A DNA stretch of 9,315 nt, taken from positions 1-9,315 of the forward strand of contig JABDOU010000110.1 of the NCBI GenBank assembly GCA_013043085.1, written 5' to 3'. Origin of the DNA: Acidimicrobiia bacterium (GTDB lineage: Bacteria > Actinomycetota > Acidimicrobiia > Spongiisociales > SHLN01). Position 1 is the stretch's first letter, and every line of letters starts with the position of its first letter. Of the stretch, positions 6,183 to 9,315 are shown in pieces. The notes below the pieces were generated by a model that was given only the letters and a program-made list of their open reading frames with translations, made no database searches and was not told where the DNA came from. The position numbers were made by a program, and so were the translations under genes.

Positions 6183-6210
6183 TTCCTGATCGAGGATCCG
6201 CTATCAGGAG
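6183..6210 (+). promoter_or_regulatory. Hairpin sequestering the ribD Shine-Dalgarno
   Basis: TCCTGAT (6184-6190) is perfectly complementary to ATCAGGA (6203-6209), and T6183 can pair with G6210. The 3' arm contains the whole ribD Shine-Dalgarno, AGGAG at 6206-6210, six nt before the ATG. This geometry fits a riboswitch acting on translation initiation. The anti-sequestering strand is not obvious. Confidence 0.65.
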
Positions 6211-6216
6211 TGCGAG

Positions 6217-7209
6217 ATGAACGAGGAACAGGCCATGGACAGGGCGGTGATGCTCGCCATGGCGGCGCGTCCCCATCCCAACCCCCGGGTCGGATGCGTT
6301 CTGCTCGATGCCGACGGCACCGTTGTTGGCGAGGGGTTCCACGAAAAAGCCGGTGAGGCCCACGCCGAGCGAATCGCTCTCGATTCTGCGAAGGGCCCGG
6401 TTCACACCGCCGTGGTCACGCTCGAACCATGCACGCATCACGGCCGCACCCCACCCTGTACCGAGGCCCTCATCGAGGCCGGCGTGAAGCGAGTGGCAAT
6501 CGGCTCGGTCGATCCCGACGATCGCGTCAGCGGTAGCGGGATCAAAGTATTGGAGGAGGCAGGGATAGAGGTCGCAGTCGTCGGACCGGACATCGGAGAC
6601 ATCGATCCCGGCTACGCCCACCATCGGCGCACCGGCCGGCCGCGAGTGCTCTTGAAACTGGCGGCGACGCTCGACGGCCAGACGGCTACGGCAAGCGGAG
6701 AATCCAGGTGGATCACCGGCGAGCAGGCGCGCCTCGCAGCACACCGGCTTCGCGCGCAAAGCGACGCCGTGGTAGTCGGGATGGGCACGGTTCTTGCGGA
6801 CAACCCGCGCCTGGACGTGCGGATCGAAGGCTTTATCGGTCCCCAGCCACGGCCGGTGGTGATCTCCGGGACGCGACCAATGCCTGCAGATCATTCGATG
6901 GTGGATCCATTGATATACGCACCGAGCGACGGTCGCTCCGAAGTCGACTTGTCTGACGTGCTGATCGATTTGGGTGGGCGCGGGTACCTCAACGTGATGG
7001 TAGAAGGCGGGCCGACGTTGGCCGCCGCGATCTGGAAGGCAGGCCTGGTTGACGATGTCGTTGTGTTCCTTGCAGGACGGATCGCAGGGGGAGTAGGTAA
7101 GCCCATGTTGGCCGGTGTGTTCGGTTCTCTCTCGGAGGCGCGCGATGTCCATATTTCAGGGGCCAGCCTGGTCGGAAAAGATCTCATGGTGAAGGGGAGC
7201 GTGATCTGA
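6217..7209 (+). CDS. ribD: Bifunctional riboflavin deaminase-reductase RibD
   Basis: RibD deaminates the pyrimidine made from GTP by GTP cyclohydrolase II and then reduces its ribosyl side chain with NADPH, the second and third steps of riboflavin synthesis. The 330-residue product has an N-terminal zinc deaminase domain (about 1-140). Its zinc ligands are His49 in HAE (49-51), Cys72 and Cys81 in TLEPCTHHGRTPPC. The reductase domain (about 141-330) shows RPRVLLKLAATLDG with Lys147, GESRWITG, VGMGTVLADNPRLDVR and VEGGPTL (262-268). It is somewhat shorter than the E. coli enzyme (367), with no motif lost. The ATG has AGGAG six nt upstream, inside a sequestering hairpin. The stop overlaps the ribE start by one base (TGATG). 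Expression is expected to fall when FMN is high. Confidence 0.97.
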   Translation: MNEEQAMDRAVMLAMAARPHPNPRVGCVLLDADGTVVGEGFHEKAGEAHAERIALDSAKGPVHTAVVTLEPCTHHGRTPPCTEALIEAGVKRVAIGSVDPDDRVSGSGIKVLEEAGIEVAVVGPDIGDIDPGYAHHRRTGRPRVLLKLAATLDGQTATASGESRWITGEQARLAAHRLRAQSDAVVVGMGTVLADNPRLDVRIEGFIGPQPRPVVISGTRPMPADHSMVDPLIYAPSDGRSEVDLSDVLIDLGGRGYLNVMVEGGPTLAAAIWKAGLVDDVVVFLAGRIAGGVGKPMLAGVFGSLSEARDVHISGASLVGKDLMVKGSVI

Positions 7210-7805
7210 TGTTCACCGGGATCGTGGAAGCGGTGGCAGATGTCGTTGAGGTTGTTGTTTCAGAGGCCGGTGCTCGAATCGTGGTCCGTCATCCGGTGAC
7301 CGATGAGATGTCGATCGGCGATTCCCTGGCAGTGAACGGAACGTGCCTCACGGTGGTCGATCAGAACGACGGAGTGGCTGCGTTCGACGTGGTGAACGAG
7401 AGCCTCACGCGAACCAGCCTCGGCAGTCTGGTCTCGGGATCGCGAGTGAATCTCGAACGTGCAATGCCGGCTACGGGGCGTTTTGATGGCCACATCGTGC
7501 AGGGTCACGTCGATGGGACCGTGATGGTGAGGACTGTCGTGTCCGAAGGCGACGGCCTGCATGTCTGGTTCGACGCGCCGGGTCACCTCATGCGGTACGT
7601 GGTGGAGAAGGGCTCAGTGACGCTTGATGGAGCGAGTCTCACGGTGGCCGGGGTGGACGACGCAGGTTTCTCTGTGGCCCTCATACCGCACACGATGGAC
7701 GTAACGACGTTTGGAGAACTGGAGGTTGGTCGGGTCGTGAATCTAGAGACAGATGTCCTGGCCAAATATGTAGAACGATTGGTTGACGAAAGGAGACGAG
7801 GATGA
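7209..7805 (+). CDS. ribE: Riboflavin synthase (alpha subunit)
   Basis: Riboflavin synthase dismutates two molecules of 6,7-dimethyl-8-ribityllumazine into riboflavin and the pyrimidine that re-enters the pathway. The 198-residue length and twin beta-barrel layout are typical. The first repeat has the start MFTGIVE, GDSLAVNGTCLTV (37-49), VNESLTRTSLG (62-72) and NLERAM. The linking block GRFDGHIVQGHVDGT (90-104) is a family hallmark. The second repeat has KGSVTLDGASLTV (134-146), SVALIPHTMDVTTFG and NLETDVLAKYVERL (178-191). The start is set by overlap with the ribD stop and by GGGGAG at 7194-7199, nine nt upstream. Its stop overlaps the ribBA start (ATGA), so translational coupling is likely. 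Some genomes label this gene ribC. Confidence 0.97.
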   Translation: MFTGIVEAVADVVEVVVSEAGARIVVRHPVTDEMSIGDSLAVNGTCLTVVDQNDGVAAFDVVNESLTRTSLGSLVSGSRVNLERAMPATGRFDGHIVQGHVDGTVMVRTVVSEGDGLHVWFDAPGHLMRYVVEKGSVTLDGASLTVAGVDDAGFSVALIPHTMDVTTFGELEVGRVVNLETDVLAKYVERLVDERRRG

Positions 7806-8995
7806 ACCTCGTCAGTATTGAAGAGGGCATCGAAGCGTTCAGGAACGGAGAGTTCTTGCTCGTGGTGGATGCGGCCGATCGCGAAAACGAAGCTGATCTG
7901 ATCATGGCAGCCGAGAAGGTGACGCCGGAGGCGGTGGCGTTCATGGTTCGGTACACGTCAGGCCTGATCTGTCAGCCCATGTTGGGCGAGCAGCTCGATG
8001 CGCTTGAGCTTCCCCTCATGGTCCCGGCCGCAGGAGACGTTCACCACACCCAGTTCACGGTCTCGGTCGATCATGTGCCCGGAACGACGACCGGGATCTC
8101 GGCCGAAGATCGGGCAAACACAATTCTCAGCCTGATCGATCCTGGAACCCGACCAGTCGACCTTGCTCGGCCGGGCCACGTGTTCCCGCTCCGATATACG
8201 AGCGGTGGCGTACTACGTCGACCCGGTCACACAGAAGCCGGTGTCGATCTGGCCGTCCTTGCCAGTCTGTATCCATCAGCGATACTTTGCGAATTGGTCA
8301 ACGACGACGGAACGATGTCGAGGGGAGACGATCTCGAGCGTTTCAGCCAGGAACACGGCATAAAGATGATTTCGATCGAGGACCTCATCACCTATCGACT
8401 CCAGACAGAGAACACCGTTACACGGCGGGCGAAGGCGTCTCTGCCGACGGTTCACGGCGACTTCACGGTTTTCGGTTATCTCGACCAGATAACCGGGGCA
8501 GAACACGTGGCACTCATCAGCGGTGAGCCGGCAGACGGAATGCTGGTGCGGGTTCATAGCGAATGCCGCACTGGCGACGTGTTCAACTCAACCCGATGCG
8601 ATTGTCGTTGGCAACTCGATGCGGCGATGGATCAGATCGCATCGTCGGGATCAGGAGCGGTGATCTACATGGATGGTCACGAAGGAAGAGGTATCGGGTT
8701 GCTCAATAAGCTGGCCGCGTATCAACGTCAGGATGAAGGCGGCGAGGACACAGTCGAAGCCAATCTCAATCTGGGGTTTCCTGCCGACGCCAGAAGATTT
8801 GAGGCTGCTGCCCACATCCTGAACGACCTGGATGTCAAGTCGGTTCGGCTGCTCTCGAACAACCCCCAAAAGAGGGCGGGTCTCGAGCTCGCGGGTATCA
8901 AGGTCACGGATACGGTTGCACTCATTGCGCCGACCAACGAGACGAATCGCGAGTATCTCAACACCAAAGCCACAAAAATGGGACACTCGCTTTGA
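7802..8995 (+). CDS. ribBA: Bifunctional DHBP synthase / GTP cyclohydrolase II
   Basis: This fusion supplies both branch precursors of riboflavin. The N-terminal domain (about 1-205) makes 3,4-dihydroxy-2-butanone 4-phosphate from ribulose 5-phosphate. The C-terminal domain (about 206-397) opens GTP. The first domain shows DRENEADLI (26-34), VRYTSGLIC, GTTTGISAEDRA, RPGHVFPLR and GGVLRRPGHTEAGVDLA (135-151). The second shows HSECRTGDVFNSTRCDC, with the zinc Cys at 255, 266 and 268. DGHEGRGIG (291-299) follows, then Tyr307, and Asp329 and Arg331, which match E. coli residues proposed as catalytic. It ends YLNTKATKMGHSL like other family members. The residue before GHEGRGIG is Asp, where Arg is more usual. 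AAAGGAG at 7789-7795 lies six nt before the ATG. It overlaps ribE and ribH by 4 nt each. Confidence 0.97.
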   Translation: MNLVSIEEGIEAFRNGEFLLVVDAADRENEADLIMAAEKVTPEAVAFMVRYTSGLICQPMLGEQLDALELPLMVPAAGDVHHTQFTVSVDHVPGTTTGISAEDRANTILSLIDPGTRPVDLARPGHVFPLRYTSGGVLRRPGHTEAGVDLAVLASLYPSAILCELVNDDGTMSRGDDLERFSQEHGIKMISIEDLITYRLQTENTVTRRAKASLPTVHGDFTVFGYLDQITGAEHVALISGEPADGMLVRVHSECRTGDVFNSTRCDCRWQLDAAMDQIASSGSGAVIYMDGHEGRGIGLLNKLAAYQRQDEGGEDTVEANLNLGFPADARRFEAAAHILNDLDVKSVRLLSNNPQKRAGLELAGIKVTDTVALIAPTNETNREYLNTKATKMGHSL

Positions 8996-9315
8996 CATCG
9001 GCATCCGATTTGCGGATCGGTATTGCGGTCGCAGCCTTCAACGAAGTCATTACGGCAGGTCTGCTGTCGGCTGCCGAAGCGGCTCTGTTTGATGTGGGGG
9101 AAGTGACCGTTGTGCGAGTTCCGGGAGCGTGGGAGCTTCCGCTCGCCGCCAGGGCCCTGGCGCTCGATGGCGTGGATGGAGTGGTGGCGATCGGTGCAGT
9201 GATCGAAGGCGAGACCGACCACTATCAGTTCATCGCAGCCGAGGCATCACGCGGCCTGCAGCACGTCATGCTCGAGACCGGGGTACCTGTTGGCAACGCA
9301 CTTTTGACGGTTCGC
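8992..9315 (+). CDS. ribH: 6,7-dimethyl-8-ribityllumazine synthase, 3'-truncated by window edge
   Basis: Lumazine synthase joins the ribityl pyrimidine to the four-carbon phosphate to give the lumazine substrate of riboflavin synthase, usually as a large hollow assembly. The frame is open to the right edge and gives 108 residues of about 150. Family blocks are IGIAVAAFNEVIT (9-21), VVRVPGAWELPLAA (40-53), AIGAVIEGETDHY (66-78) with the catalytic-type His77, and EASRGLQHVML (84-94). The segment GNALLTV (101-107) stands where GVLT is usual, and E72 stands where Arg is common. The start is inferred as TTG at 8992, overlapping the ribBA stop as TTGA. No ATG or GTG lies between there and the first conserved block, and the Shine-Dalgarno is weak, so coupling to ribBA translation is likely. 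The in-frame TTG at 9010 is a less likely alternative. Confidence 0.93.
   Translation, partial: MTSASDLRIGIAVAAFNEVITAGLLSAAEAALFDVGEVTVVRVPGAWELPLAARALALDGVDGVVAIGAVIEGETDHYQFIAAEASRGLQHVMLETGVPVGNALLTVR

Noticed and set aside
5847..6356. Open frame on the + strand through the FMN riboswitch
   Set aside because: It crosses the conserved aptamer and enters ribD in the wrong frame, with no ribosome binding site and no protein-like composition.
6139..7152. Long open frame (337 codons) on the - strand across ribD
   Set aside because: It mirrors the clear RibD gene, and its translation is rich in His and Arg with no recognisable domain.
1..9315. CRISPR array, insertion sequence with transposase, or phage attachment site
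   Set aside because: No regularly spaced repeats of suitable length, no transposase or integrase reading frame, and no flanking target duplications were seen.

Overview
This is a 9.3-kb chromosomal segment from a fairly GC-rich actinobacterium (Actinomycetota). I infer that from the GTG and TTG starts, the DUF222-HNH (13E12-type) gene, the GHEGRGIG signature in GTP cyclohydrolase II, and the order fmt - rpe - rib genes. An acidimicrobial lineage is a reasonable guess, but no rRNA or marker gene here proves it.

Left part (1-2818, + strand): the 3' two-thirds of fmt (methionyl-tRNA formyltransferase), a 130-bp gap, rpe (ribulose-phosphate 3-epimerase), and only 2 nt later a response regulator with a variant GGDEF domain (GGDDF). 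An imperfect hairpin follows, then a 92-residue protein I do not recognise, with a strong ribosome binding site. The Rpe has Gln where the family normally has one of its metal-binding His residues.

Middle part (2819-5719, - strand): a DUF222-HNH endonuclease-like gene broken by one single-base frameshift, and upstream of it an intact six-helix membrane class III cyclase predicted to make cAMP. The convergent gap between the 92-aa gene and the HNH gene holds an interrupted hairpin.

Right part (5720-9315, + strand): a divergent intergenic region, then a clear FMN riboswitch with a long P1 helix, then the riboflavin operon ribD - ribE - ribBA - ribH. ribH runs off the window. The last three junctions overlap by 1, 4 and 4 nt, which suggests translational coupling. 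No U-tract terminator is visible after the aptamer. Instead a 7-bp hairpin (plus one G-T pair) covers the ribD Shine-Dalgarno, so I infer control at translation initiation. The genes cover riboflavin synthesis from GTP (ribBA, ribD) and ribulose 5-phosphate (ribBA) through lumazine (ribH) to riboflavin (ribE). Rpe interconverts ribulose 5-phosphate and xylulose 5-phosphate, so it acts on the sugar precursor of the pathway.

Most of the window is core metabolism. The points worth a second look are the riboswitch expression platform, the Rpe metal-site substitution, and the signalling genes sitting between rpe and the rib operon. I did not find convincing evidence of a wholly new system.
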